NCBI RefSeq assembly: GCF_018215265.2
Contig: NZ_CP136562.1
Coordinates: 248,001-312,000, forward strand
Direction: 5' to 3'
Origin: Paenarthrobacter sp. GOM3
GTDB taxonomy: Bacteria; Actinomycetota; Actinomycetes; Actinomycetales; Micrococcaceae
DNA: 64,000 nucleotides
A program made the translations under genes and the position numbers. Shown here one piece after another: positions 34,317 through 41,785 of this stretch; positions within the stretch are counted from its first letter, which is position 1; every line of letters starts with the position of its first letter. The notes under the pieces are model-generated. The model did no database searches and was not told where the DNA came from. It saw only the letters and a program-made list of their open reading frames with translations.

Positions 34317-34370
34317 GTCCTGGCACGGAGTGAGTCGGGGGAAACCCACTCATTCCGACCCTTAAGGACC
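34316..34370 (+). promoter_or_regulatory. SD-sequestering hairpin in the srmL leader
   Basis: GGTCCT (34316-34321) can pair with AGGACC (34365-34370), and GGAGTGAGT (34327-34335) with ACTCATTCC (34348-34356). The srmL SD AAGGA (34364-34368) is in the outer stem. The 5' strand begins at the last base of the leader-peptide stop codon TAG. Confidence 0.55.
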
Positions 34371-34374
34371 AGCT

Positions 34375-35493
34375 ATGCCCTCTTATCCCAGCCCCAACGA
34401 GCTTCATCACGCCCTGACTGTCAGGGACCTATCCAACCCGGACCACGGCCCCCACGCCATGCAGATACTCCTGCGCGACGTGGTGGATGCGCTTGGAACT
34501 CTCTGGGGAGTGCCCGAACGGATTGTCCGGCACAGCCCTTTGGTGAGTGTCGCTGACAACTACGATCGTTTGGGTTTCAGCCATCTGGACGTCACCCGCG
34601 ACCAAAAGTACTCCCGCTATGTCAGTCCTACCGTCATGCTGCGCAGCCACACATCAGCTTCCATCCCGTCGCTGTTGCGGGACGTGGCACCTGAGGAGTC
34701 ACTGGACGAACTGTGGGCTCTCCCTGGCTTGGTCTACCGACGTGATTCCATTGACCGCACGCACGTTGGGACACCACACCAAGTGGACTTGTGGCGGATC
34801 AGTTCACGGATAACGCTCGGTACGGGTCATTTGCAGGAAATGGTCGGCGTCCTGGTGGCGGCCGTACTGCCGGGGGCGGAGTGGAGGGCGGTTCCCGCAG
34901 TTCACCCCTACACGCAAGAAGGGCTGCAGATCGATGTCCTCATGGATGGCGAGTGGCTGGAACTCGCGGAGTGTGGGCTCGTGGCTGCCCACCTTCTGCT
35001 GGGCGCGGGCCTGGACGCCGGGAAGTGGTCGGGCCTGGCCCTGGGGATGGGCCTGGATCGCGCGTTGATGCTTCGCAAGGGGATCCCGGACATCCGGTTG
35101 CTCCGTTCCTCGGACCCCAGGATCCAGCAACAGATGACCCACCTCGATCCCTGGAAGCCGGTGTCCCAGATGCCGTCCATCAGCCGGGATCTCTCGCTGG
35201 TGGTTGGAGCAGGCATGGATGCTGAATTGCTGGGCGACAAGGTGCGGAGGGCTCTGGGTGACCGCGCTGAGGACCTGGAAAGCGTGGAGCTGCTCGCCCT
35301 CACTCCGGGCGAATCGCTTCCCCCGGCTGCCCGGGAACGCCTCCGCATCCTCGACGGCCAGTCCAATGCCCTGATCCGCGTGGTGATGCGTCCACTCGCG
35401 GAAACCATGACGGACCGCCAAGCCAACCGGGTCCGGGACGACATCTACCTGGCCGTGCACGAAGGTCCGGTCAAGGAACTCATCACGGGATAG
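34375..35493 (+). CDS. srmL: PheS-related mystery ligase (class II tRNA-synthetase-like)
   Basis: 372 residues that resemble the catalytic core of phenylalanyl-tRNA synthetase alpha: HSPLVSVADNYDRLGF, RDQKYSRYVSPTVMLRSHTS, motif-2-like LPGLVYRRDSIDRTH, and motif 3 in GLALGMGLDRALMLRKGIPD. It ends in an FDX-ACB-like region (SISRDLSLVVGAG, VMRPLAETMTDRQANRVRDD) as in PheT's anticodon-binding domain. NCBI calls such actinobacterial proteins PheS-related mystery ligase SrmL. True pheST are elsewhere and substrate is unknown. The SD AAGGACCAGCT precedes ATG and lies in a predicted hairpin. Confidence 0.8.
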   Translation: MPSYPSPNELHHALTVRDLSNPDHGPHAMQILLRDVVDALGTLWGVPERIVRHSPLVSVADNYDRLGFSHLDVTRDQKYSRYVSPTVMLRSHTSASIPSLLRDVAPEESLDELWALPGLVYRRDSIDRTHVGTPHQVDLWRISSRITLGTGHLQEMVGVLVAAVLPGAEWRAVPAVHPYTQEGLQIDVLMDGEWLELAECGLVAAHLLLGAGLDAGKWSGLALGMGLDRALMLRKGIPDIRLLRSSDPRIQQQMTHLDPWKPVSQMPSISRDLSLVVGAGMDAELLGDKVRRALGDRAEDLESVELLALTPGESLPPAARERLRILDGQSNALIRVVMRPLAETMTDRQANRVRDDIYLAVHEGPVKELITG

Positions 35494-35528
35494 CAGGCGA
35501 AGGCGGCGGCGCAGGATGTCTGGTGGCT

Positions 35529-35873
35529 TTAGGCCGACAACAGATCGTTAACGTAGCGGTTTAGAGATACGCCTTGTTCCTGGGCTGCTACGGCCAAGCG
35601 GCGGTGCTTCTCGGGGGTAATGCGCACTCGGAGGTTGCCGCTGTAGTTGCGGTCCGCGAAGGGCAGCGGTACATCCTCACCGTTCCCCTGCAGATCGGCA
35701 ACAACTTCCTGGAGAAGTCGGTCCAATCCGAGCAGAGCTTCTACCTGGTCTTCAGCTAACCAGGACAGAGAAGGAAACTCGGCTACAGTAGCGACGAATT
35801 CCTCGTCTTCTGGTGACCAAGCGACTGAGTAGCGGTAGCGGGAAGCGATTGAGGCGTTATTAGGACCTGGCAT
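35529..35873 (-). CDS. hicB: HicB family antitoxin
   Basis: 114 residues. N-terminal partial RNase H fold (YRYSVAWSPEDEEFVATVAE, FPSLSWLAEDQVEALLGLDR) and C-terminal ribbon-helix-helix DNA-binding segment (RVRITPEKHRRLAVAAQEQG, VSLNRYVNDLLSA). Overlaps the 3' end of the hicA gene by 14 bp, as usual for hicAB. It would neutralise the toxin and repress the operon. Confidence 0.85.
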   Translation of the reverse strand: MPGPNNASIASRYRYSVAWSPEDEEFVATVAEFPSLSWLAEDQVEALLGLDRLLQEVVADLQGNGEDVPLPFADRNYSGNLRVRITPEKHRRLAVAAQEQGVSLNRYVNDLLSA

Positions 35874-36069
35874 TGCCTTGTTCCTTCAATTTATCGATAG
35901 CTTCTATTACTTGCTTGACTTGATACGGCTTTGCCTTGCCGCTTTTGTCTTGAATGTTGATTCGGGGGTCGCCTTGCCATGGGGTCCTGAAAACGGTGTG
36001 GCTTCCACCTGTGGTCCGGGCATTGCCGAAGTAGTGCTCACAGATCTTCACGAGGTCTGAGAAGCTCAC
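35860..36069 (-). CDS. hicA: HicA family mRNA interferase, 5' end out of frame
   Basis: 69 residues from GTG at 36069. Double-stranded-RNA-binding-like toxin with catalytic His in TTGGSHTVFRTPW and the terminal helix KPYQVKQVIEAIDKLKEQ. The homologous N-terminal segment (IEEKIRESAQN before VSFSDL) lies upstream in the same frame but without a start. An ATG at 36121 opens MGGVKK and then hits TGA because of eight A; with seven A it would read through into this frame. It is lower in GC than its neighbours. May be a slippage-dependent gene, a decayed gene or a base-call error. Confidence 0.65.
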   Translation of the reverse strand: MSFSDLVKICEHYFGNARTTGGSHTVFRTPWQGDPRINIQDKSGKAKPYQVKQVIEAIDKLKEQGNARS

Positions 36070-36226
36070 GTTCTGCGCAGATTCCCGGATCTTTTCTTCA
36101 ATTTTTTTTGACTCCCCCCATGACTCCTATGGTTCCACTATTGGTACCAAAAACACAACCCTCCTTTCGGCGACTTGCAGTGCAGCCCCGGCACCAGAAC
36201 GGCTCTACGCCCTCCGGCGCCAAAAG

Positions 36227-37048
36227 CTAGCGCCCGGCCGCCACCCGCCCGGCCGACACCCGTCCGGCCAGCACCGTCCGGGCCCGCACCGTGATCGCGG
36301 CACCGAGGACCAAGGCAGCAGCGACGGCCGCAGCAATCGCCGTCGGGAAGGACTCGGGTGCGTCGGAGCTGCGGCCAACCGTAATCCACGCGAGGCCCCA
36401 TGCGATGGCTGCCGCCAGGGCGATGCGTCCGTGACCCTTGATTGCCAAGGCGATTCCGACGACGGCCACCACTGCCAGCACCGCCACGGACCAGATCTCG
36501 GGTCGCAGCCCCAATCCCGCAAAGCCTGACGCCTTTAAAGCCGCAGCTATGTTGGCGCACACCGCCACGCTGGTCCAGCCCAGGTACAGCCCCAGAGTCC
36601 CGTCCACCACCACAGCCTCGACCCACGAGCCGGCCCGGGTCCGGCTGTACCGCAGGAAGGCCAGGACCAAGGTAACCAGGAGGGCCAGGATCACCAGGAC
36701 GCTGACGAAGAGCCAATCAGCCTGCACGGACAAAATCCACGCAGCGTTCAGGATCATGGAAACCGACACGATCCAACCAAGCGAGCGCTGCCGCTCAGAG
36801 GACCGTTGGGATGGCAACCACTGCCAAACGGTGAAGGCGAACAGGCCGGCGTACACCACAGACCAGATGGAGAAGGCCGGTGTCGCGGGAGCCAGGAGGG
36901 TGGAGCCGGCGGCCAGGGCACCACCGGCGGCCTGCTCGATGGGGGTCCCGCCGAAGACTCCAACGCCGATCATCGATCCCACAATGCATATCACCAGGCT
37001 CGCGGTGACCGTCGTTTGCCGGGCCAGGTCTGAGCTTCGAGGTGCCAT
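36227..37048 (-). CDS. TspO/MBR family tryptophan-rich sensory protein
   Basis: 273 residues, longer than the usual 160, with about nine hydrophobic segments. The TspO-like part has PAFSIWSVVYAGLFAFTVWQ, LNAAWILSVQADWLFVSVLV and LYLGWTSVAVCANIAAAL, containing the conserved W and N residues. The last 90 residues add helices (IWSVAVLAVVAVVGIALAI, LAAAIAWGLAWITVG). The start ATG 37048 has AAGAGG upstream. Divergent from a MarR gene next to the carotenoid operon; TspO regulates pigment formation in other bacteria. The extension makes a distinct subfamily likely. Confidence 0.75.
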   Translation of the reverse strand: MAPRSSDLARQTTVTASLVICIVGSMIGVGVFGGTPIEQAAGGALAAGSTLLAPATPAFSIWSVVYAGLFAFTVWQWLPSQRSSERQRSLGWIVSVSMILNAAWILSVQADWLFVSVLVILALLVTLVLAFLRYSRTRAGSWVEAVVVDGTLGLYLGWTSVAVCANIAAALKASGFAGLGLRPEIWSVAVLAVVAVVGIALAIKGHGRIALAAAIAWGLAWITVGRSSDAPESFPTAIAAAVAAALVLGAAITVRARTVLAGRVSAGRVAAGR

Positions 37049-37120
37049 GTTTCGAGCCTCTTTCCTTAGGAGATGTGCGGGGTCCTGCATTCGCGGGGCA
37101 CGTGACTTAGTATCAAAATG

Positions 37121-37133
37121 CTAGTGAAACAAG
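37121..37133. promoter_or_regulatory. MarR-type half-palindrome upstream of the TspO/MarR pair
   Basis: CTAG-TGAAA-CAAG. Compare CTAG-ACAAA-CTAG at 43459-43471 before the second MarR gene; both are preceded by TG. It lies between the divergent tspO-like and marR genes. Confidence 0.4.
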
Positions 37134-37159
37134 CTTTACGCTTATCGAAGGAACATGGG

Positions 37160-37675
37160 ATGGACTCGGAAGGCCACGCGCACGGCTACTGGTACGGGAA
37201 AGACCCGGGGCAGAAGGCGATTGCCGTTGACGTCCTGAACGCCCTGCGGGACTACCGTGCCTCCGAACAAGCGATGCGCCGGCGGACCCGTTCGTCCATG
37301 GGGATGGGTGAGAAGGACCTGCTGGCCCTCCGGTATTTGTTCGAAGCCGAGGCCGCAGGCAAGCTGATGAAACCCAAGGACCTGGGCGACAAGCTCGGCA
37401 TAACGTCGGCGTCCATGACCACGCTGATCGACCGGTTGGTGGAGTCCGGCCACATCCGCCGCGAACCCCACCCCACTGACCGGCGCGCACTGATTCTGAA
37501 GGCAACCACGGGTTCGGACCAGGAAGTTCGGCATACCCTGGGCGGAATGCATCGTCGGATGCTGGACGCGGCCTGCGCGTTGAGCCCGGACGAGTCGCAG
37601 GTCGTGGTGAACTTCCTGCAGCACATGCGCGAAGCGCTGGACGCCATTGATGAAGAGGAACCGCCCCACTCATGA
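37160..37675 (+). CDS. MarR family transcriptional regulator
   Basis: 171 residues from ATG 37160 (AAGGAACATGGG upstream). Winged HTH: MGEKDLLALRYLFEAEAAGK, PKDLGDKLGITSASMTTLID, RLVESGHIRREPHPTDRRAL. Ends in a palindrome TCATGA that also carries the stop of the convergent carotenoid prenyltransferase gene. Second MarR protein at this locus; target is possibly the neighbouring tspO-like gene or the carotenoid operon. Confidence 0.85.
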   Translation: MDSEGHAHGYWYGKDPGQKAIAVDVLNALRDYRASEQAMRRRTRSSMGMGEKDLLALRYLFEAEAAGKLMKPKDLGDKLGITSASMTTLIDRLVESGHIRREPHPTDRRALILKATTGSDQEVRHTLGGMHRRMLDAACALSPDESQVVVNFLQHMREALDAIDEEEPPHS

Positions 37676-38884
37676 CGTCAGGCTCCACTGCAGGATGAAG
37701 ATCAGCGTGACCAGGAATCCTGAACCGTAGTTGAGCCAGATGAACCGGCGCCACGCCGCGTTGGTGCGTCCCGCCGTCGTATCCGTGACGTTCCAGTAGC
37801 GGGCGCAGTTGACGATGTAGGGGACGGCAATGATCGCCGCGAGCGGGCCGGGCCACGGTGTGGCCAGCATCGCCAGCCCGGCAACAAACCAAAGCACGAC
37901 GGCGAGCCGCACCGTCCGGCGGGCACCGATGACTGTTGCTATGGAGCCGATGCCGGCCTGCCGGTCGGGTTCGATGTCCTGGACCGCGCCGAACGCGTGG
38001 GCGGCCATGCCCCACAGGAAGAACGCGACCAGCAGGATGATCAGTTCAGGAGTCACTTGCGCGCCGGCCAGCGCCAAACCGACGACGGCGGGGCTGACGA
38101 AGTGCGTACTGGACGTCAGCGAGTCCAGGACGGGACGTTCCTTGAATCGGAGTCCGGCAGCGGAATATGCCACCACGGCGAAGGCGCTCACCGCCAGGCT
38201 GATCCAGGCGGCAGGCCCGCCAGCGAAAGCCAGGACCAGCAGGAACGGCACGTTGGTGATCGCCGCCAGCCACAGCATGGGCCGGTGCAGGTGGGGCTGT
38301 AGGAGCGCACCCTCGATCCCGCCCTTTCGTGGGTTTTTGAGGTCTGATTCGTAGTCGAAGACGTCGTTGATGCCGTACATGGCCAGGTTGTACGGGATCA
38401 GGAAGTAGAAGGTGCCAACGATCAGGACCCAGTCGATCTCGCGGGTGGTGAGGAGCATGGCCGCGGCGAAAGGGTAGGCGGTGTTGATCCAGCTGACCGG
38501 CCGGGAGGCGAGCAGTGCTTGCGGGACGAGGCCTTTGAGGTTGGGTTTTGCGGCGTGGCTGCGACGACGGGTCAGCCACATCCACAATCCGGGGAGGGCC
38601 ACGACGCCTGCCAACGGGTAGGCGAAGTCCTCAATCGGGGCGAGGCCGATCTTGACGCCCAGAATGTGCGCGGCGTCGTAGTGGAAGAGTTCCATGCCGA
38701 TCATGATTGAGTCGAACACGGCGGTAAGCACGGCCAGCGCGACAAACGCGATGCCCACGGCTTTCCAATGCTGCCGTCGCTCGCCGGACAGCCCGCCCTT
38801 CCCAGCGAAAGCAGCCCGCGCGAACGCTGCACCGGCGATGACGGCGGCGGCGATGAACAGGAGCGCGAGCACTACGTAGGTCAC
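37670..38884 (-). CDS. Fused CrtYf-type cyclase subunit and CrtEb lycopene elongase
   Basis: 404 residues. N-terminal about 110 residues form a three-helix lycopene-cyclase subunit (TYVVLALLFIAAAVIAGAAF; IGMELFHYDAAHILGVKIGL; APIEDFAYPLAGV, with the PIEDF motif of CrtYf). From about 125 a UbiA-type prenyltransferase follows (LLASRPVSWINTAYPF; YNLAMYGINDVFDYESDLK, the first Asp-rich motif; VQDIEPDRQAGIGSIAT, the second), as in CrtEb. Together with CrtYe it would elongate lycopene with two C5 units and cyclise it to C50 decaprenoxanthin-type pigment. GTG at 38884 overlaps the crtYe TGA. In Corynebacterium glutamicum the two are separate genes. Confidence 0.85.
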   Translation of the reverse strand: MTYVVLALLFIAAAVIAGAAFARAAFAGKGGLSGERRQHWKAVGIAFVALAVLTAVFDSIMIGMELFHYDAAHILGVKIGLAPIEDFAYPLAGVVALPGLWMWLTRRRSHAAKPNLKGLVPQALLASRPVSWINTAYPFAAAMLLTTREIDWVLIVGTFYFLIPYNLAMYGINDVFDYESDLKNPRKGGIEGALLQPHLHRPMLWLAAITNVPFLLVLAFAGGPAAWISLAVSAFAVVAYSAAGLRFKERPVLDSLTSSTHFVSPAVVGLALAGAQVTPELIILLVAFFLWGMAAHAFGAVQDIEPDRQAGIGSIATVIGARRTVRLAVVLWFVAGLAMLATPWPGPLAAIIAVPYIVNCARYWNVTDTTAGRTNAAWRRFIWLNYGSGFLVTLIFILQWSLTS

Positions 38885-39231
38885 GCGTTCTCCCTTTCCC
38901 TCTCGCGCTGCCGGGCGGGGGCCCGTCCAAGAATGCGCCGGGCGCCGGTGTAAAGAACCATCGTGCACAGCACCAGGAAGAGGAGGAACACTGGTTCCTC
39001 GATGGGCAACTCCGGAGCGATCAGCAGGCCAGTTGCGATGGTGCCTTCGCCGCGCAGGAAGATCCCCAGCCCGATGCCGGCCAGGTCCCAGGCGAGCAGG
39101 AACACAACCCCGACGGCGGTCACCGTCGCTGCCGCTGTGGCGTCCCGCCAAAAGAACAGCCGGAACCGGTGGTCCAGCAGCAGCATGCACCCGATGCCGA
39201 GCAGTAAAGAGCCGAGATAGAGGACACCCAT
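38881..39231 (-). CDS. crtYe: Carotenoid cyclase subunit CrtYe-type
   Basis: 116 residues with three membrane segments (GVLYLGSLLLGIGCMLLLDH, VVFLLAWDLAGIGLGIFL, EEPVFLLFLVLCTMVLYTG) and the cyclase motif LPIEEPVFL. The lycopene cyclase heterodimer works with the CrtYf domain encoded next. It overlaps the end of crtI by ATGA and the start of crtYf-Eb by GTGA, so translation of the operon is coupled. The C-terminus is a charged tail. Confidence 0.85.
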   Translation of the reverse strand: MGVLYLGSLLLGIGCMLLLDHRFRLFFWRDATAAATVTAVGVVFLLAWDLAGIGLGIFLRGEGTIATGLLIAPELPIEEPVFLLFLVLCTMVLYTGARRILGRAPARQRERERENA

Positions 39232-40883
39232 CAGCCAATCCTGCTAGCTACTGGCCTCACAGTGGTAGGGCCGGGGCTGTGGTCTCCGCGGATCCGCTTC
39301 AGCACCAGCTCGGCACTGATGAGGCACATGGGGACACCGACGCCCGGCGCGGTGGTGGCCCCCGCGTAGTAGAGGCCACGGACGCGCTTGGAGGCGTTCT
39401 GTGCCCGGAACATGGCGCTCTGGCGAAGCGTATGTGCCGGTCCCAGCATGCCGCCGCGCCAGGAGTTGTAGTCGCGGGCGAAGTCGGCAGGTCCGATGGT
39501 CTGCCGCAGCACGATCCGTTCGCGGAGGTCGGGGACGCCGGCCCACTGGGCGATCTGGTCGATCGCTGCGTCGGCGGCCTGCTCTATCAGCGCATCGCCC
39601 GTGCCGTCCGGGCCCCCTGCCCCGAGCTTGGGATCGGCGGGGACAGGGACCAGGACAAAGAGGTTCTCGTGACCCTGCGGGGCGACGCCTGGATCGGTGG
39701 CACTGGGTTTGCAGACGTAGATCGACGCCGGATCGGGAATGCGGGTGTCCGCACCGAAGATCGAGGCGAAGTTTGCCTCCCAATCCCGGGTGAAGAACAA
39801 GGAGTGGTGCGCCATCTGCGGCAAAGTACCTTTGACGCCCAGCATCACGAGTACGGCGCCCGGTCCGCTGGTGCGGCTTTGCCAATACTTCCTGTCGTAA
39901 CTCCGGTCCCTGACGCCAAGGAGTTGGGTTTCGGTGTGGTGCAGGTCAGCGCCGGAAACAACCTGGTCCGCAACACTGTAGTGCTCGGCTCCTGAGTTGT
40001 CGCGCCATTTCACGCCGGTCACTTCCCGGCTGTCCTTGCCGGTAAAAGGGGTGGGGAGCTTCAGCCCGTCGAAGCGGCCCACCTTCTTGGTCCGGGTTGC
40101 CTCCCGTGTAGTGATCTTGAGGGCTTTGGCGCCCGTGTGGATCCGAACCCCGGCGTCGGTGGCCAAGGCTTCGAGGCGCTCCACCAGTTCCCGGAACCCG
40201 CCCATGGGGTACTGCACTCCGTCGCCAAGGTCCAGGGCGCTCATCAGGTGGTACATCGCGGGAGCGGCCGATGGATTCGTGCCGAGGAACACGGCCGGAT
40301 ATCCAAGCACCTGCCGCAGCACCGGATGCTGGAACCGTTGGGAAACGTACTTGTCCAACGGCGTCAGCAGGAGCTGCGCCAGCCTGGGAAGGTTCCGCAA
40401 GACCTCCGGGTGCAGCAACTCCTGAAGCCTGGTGAAGGGGTTGTACAGGAAAAAGCGTTCGGCCATGTCCGTGGTGTGCCGGGCCGAAGCAAGGTAGGCG
40501 GTCAACTCTTTGCCACTTCCGGGCTCGACCCTTTCGAAGGTGTCCAAAACCTGTTCGCTGCCCAACGGGACCGTCAGCGGCTCCGGCGTTTCGCCGTCGT
40601 GGCCTGGTTCGCTGAAGACGCGGTACGCGGGGCTGAGCGTGCGCAGGTCGAGTTGTTCTGCGGCGCTGGTGCCCAGGAGCTTGAAGAAATGGTCGAAAAC
40701 GCCGGGCATGAGGTACCAGGACGGGCCGGTGTCGAAACGGAAGCCGTCCCGCTCCAGGCTGCCCGCCCGGCCACCAACGTGGTCCCGCTGCTCAAGGAGC
40801 TGGACCTCGTGTCCTTCATGGGCGAGAAGAGCGGCGGTGGCAAGCCCAGCGATGCCACCGCCGATCACTACTGTCCGGGTCAT
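39231..40883 (-). CDS. crtI: Phytoene desaturase
   Basis: 550 residues. N-terminal FAD-binding VIGGGIAGLATAALLAHEGH followed by EQRDHVGGRAGSLERDGFRF and the substrate-site DTGPSWYLMPGVF. C-terminal signature: GLYYAGATTAPGVGVPMCLI. It introduces the conjugated double bonds of lycopene from phytoene. Overlaps crtB upstream by four bases (ATGA) and crtYe downstream. A separate carotenoid-related oxidase is less likely given the cluster. Confidence 0.95.
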   Translation of the reverse strand: MTRTVVIGGGIAGLATAALLAHEGHEVQLLEQRDHVGGRAGSLERDGFRFDTGPSWYLMPGVFDHFFKLLGTSAAEQLDLRTLSPAYRVFSEPGHDGETPEPLTVPLGSEQVLDTFERVEPGSGKELTAYLASARHTTDMAERFFLYNPFTRLQELLHPEVLRNLPRLAQLLLTPLDKYVSQRFQHPVLRQVLGYPAVFLGTNPSAAPAMYHLMSALDLGDGVQYPMGGFRELVERLEALATDAGVRIHTGAKALKITTREATRTKKVGRFDGLKLPTPFTGKDSREVTGVKWRDNSGAEHYSVADQVVSGADLHHTETQLLGVRDRSYDRKYWQSRTSGPGAVLVMLGVKGTLPQMAHHSLFFTRDWEANFASIFGADTRIPDPASIYVCKPSATDPGVAPQGHENLFVLVPVPADPKLGAGGPDGTGDALIEQAADAAIDQIAQWAGVPDLRERIVLRQTIGPADFARDYNSWRGGMLGPAHTLRQSAMFRAQNASKRVRGLYYAGATTAPGVGVPMCLISAELVLKRIRGDHSPGPTTVRPVASRIG

Positions 40884-41785
40884 CGGCGGAGCTCCATCCA
40901 GGTTGAGGCGATCGCTCGGGCGGCGAGCCCGGCTTTGACGGCGTCCGGCACTCGGACCCGCGAACGGTACAGTTCGTCCACTGTTGTTTGCTCGATCCTG
41001 TCCGTCAGGGCCGCGAACAGGGCCAGCGCGCTGCGCACAGCGGCCCGGGCATCACGCGGCAAGAGAGGAATAACCGCGTTGGCGTCGGCCAGTTGCCCGC
41101 GGATGGTCCGGACCCATTCCATCCGGTCGCGGTCCTCAAGATGGTCGGCAGTACCAAGGTAGTTGCGACCAAGGCGTGCGGTATCGTCGGCCAGGTCGCG
41201 GAGGAAGTTGATGTTTTGGAACGCAGCCCCCAACTGGCTGGCGCCATGCTGCAGGGCCGAGCGGCCGCCGTCGTCGATATCCTGCCCGCGGGTGAACACT
41301 TGAAGGCACATCAGCCCAACAACCTCAGCGGAGCCGTGGACGTAGCCCTGGTGGGCGTCGGCGTCGAACCGCAGCGGCACCGCCGGCGCGGCGGTGTGCT
41401 CGCCAAGGTCGGTGCGCATGGAGTCGAAGAAGGGGTTGATAAGTGACGCATCAATCCCGGCCGCACGTGCAGTTTGGGCGAACGCGTGGATGATCAGGTC
41501 GCTGCTGTAACCGATCTTCATGGCGCGGTGGGTTTCATCGATGAAGTGGTCCAGCGCGTCGCTCTGCTCCTGGTAACTGAGCCCAGCCTCCGCGGTGACC
41601 CCGTCCACCAGCTCATCGGCCACCCGTACCAGGGCGTAGATATTACGGACATGCTGGCGGTGCCGTGACCCCAGCAACCTGCAGGCGAGGCCAAAGGAAG
41701 TGGAGTAGGCAGCGATGACCTGGTTCGCGGCGCGTTCGGCGGTCCGCGTGAAATGGGTGAAGGAGGTGTCCATGGCGACGCTCAT
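40880..41785 (-). CDS. crtB: Phytoene synthase
   Basis: 301 residues of the squalene/phytoene synthase family. It joins two geranylgeranyl diphosphate molecules. Asp-rich motifs: ALVRVADELVDG and FLRDLADDTARLGRNYLG; also YVHGSAEVVGLMCLQVF. Overlaps crtE upstream and crtI downstream by four bases each. ATG at 41785. Confidence 0.95.
   Translation of the reverse strand: MSVAMDTSFTHFTRTAERAANQVIAAYSTSFGLACRLLGSRHRQHVRNIYALVRVADELVDGVTAEAGLSYQEQSDALDHFIDETHRAMKIGYSSDLIIHAFAQTARAAGIDASLINPFFDSMRTDLGEHTAAPAVPLRFDADAHQGYVHGSAEVVGLMCLQVFTRGQDIDDGGRSALQHGASQLGAAFQNINFLRDLADDTARLGRNYLGTADHLEDRDRMEWVRTIRGQLADANAVIPLLPRDARAAVRSALALFAALTDRIEQTTVDELYRSRVRVPDAVKAGLAARAIASTWMELRR

Noticed and set aside
34200..34374. 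T-box or known riboswitch upstream of srmL
   Set aside because: No T-box sequence, specifier-loop layout or recognised aptamer pattern; the leader ORF with anti-SD explains the structure better.
36138..36716. 192-codon - strand frame overlapping the TspO-like gene
   Set aside because: Gly/Arg-rich composition in a different frame from the membrane protein; the TspO frame has coherent helices and an SD.
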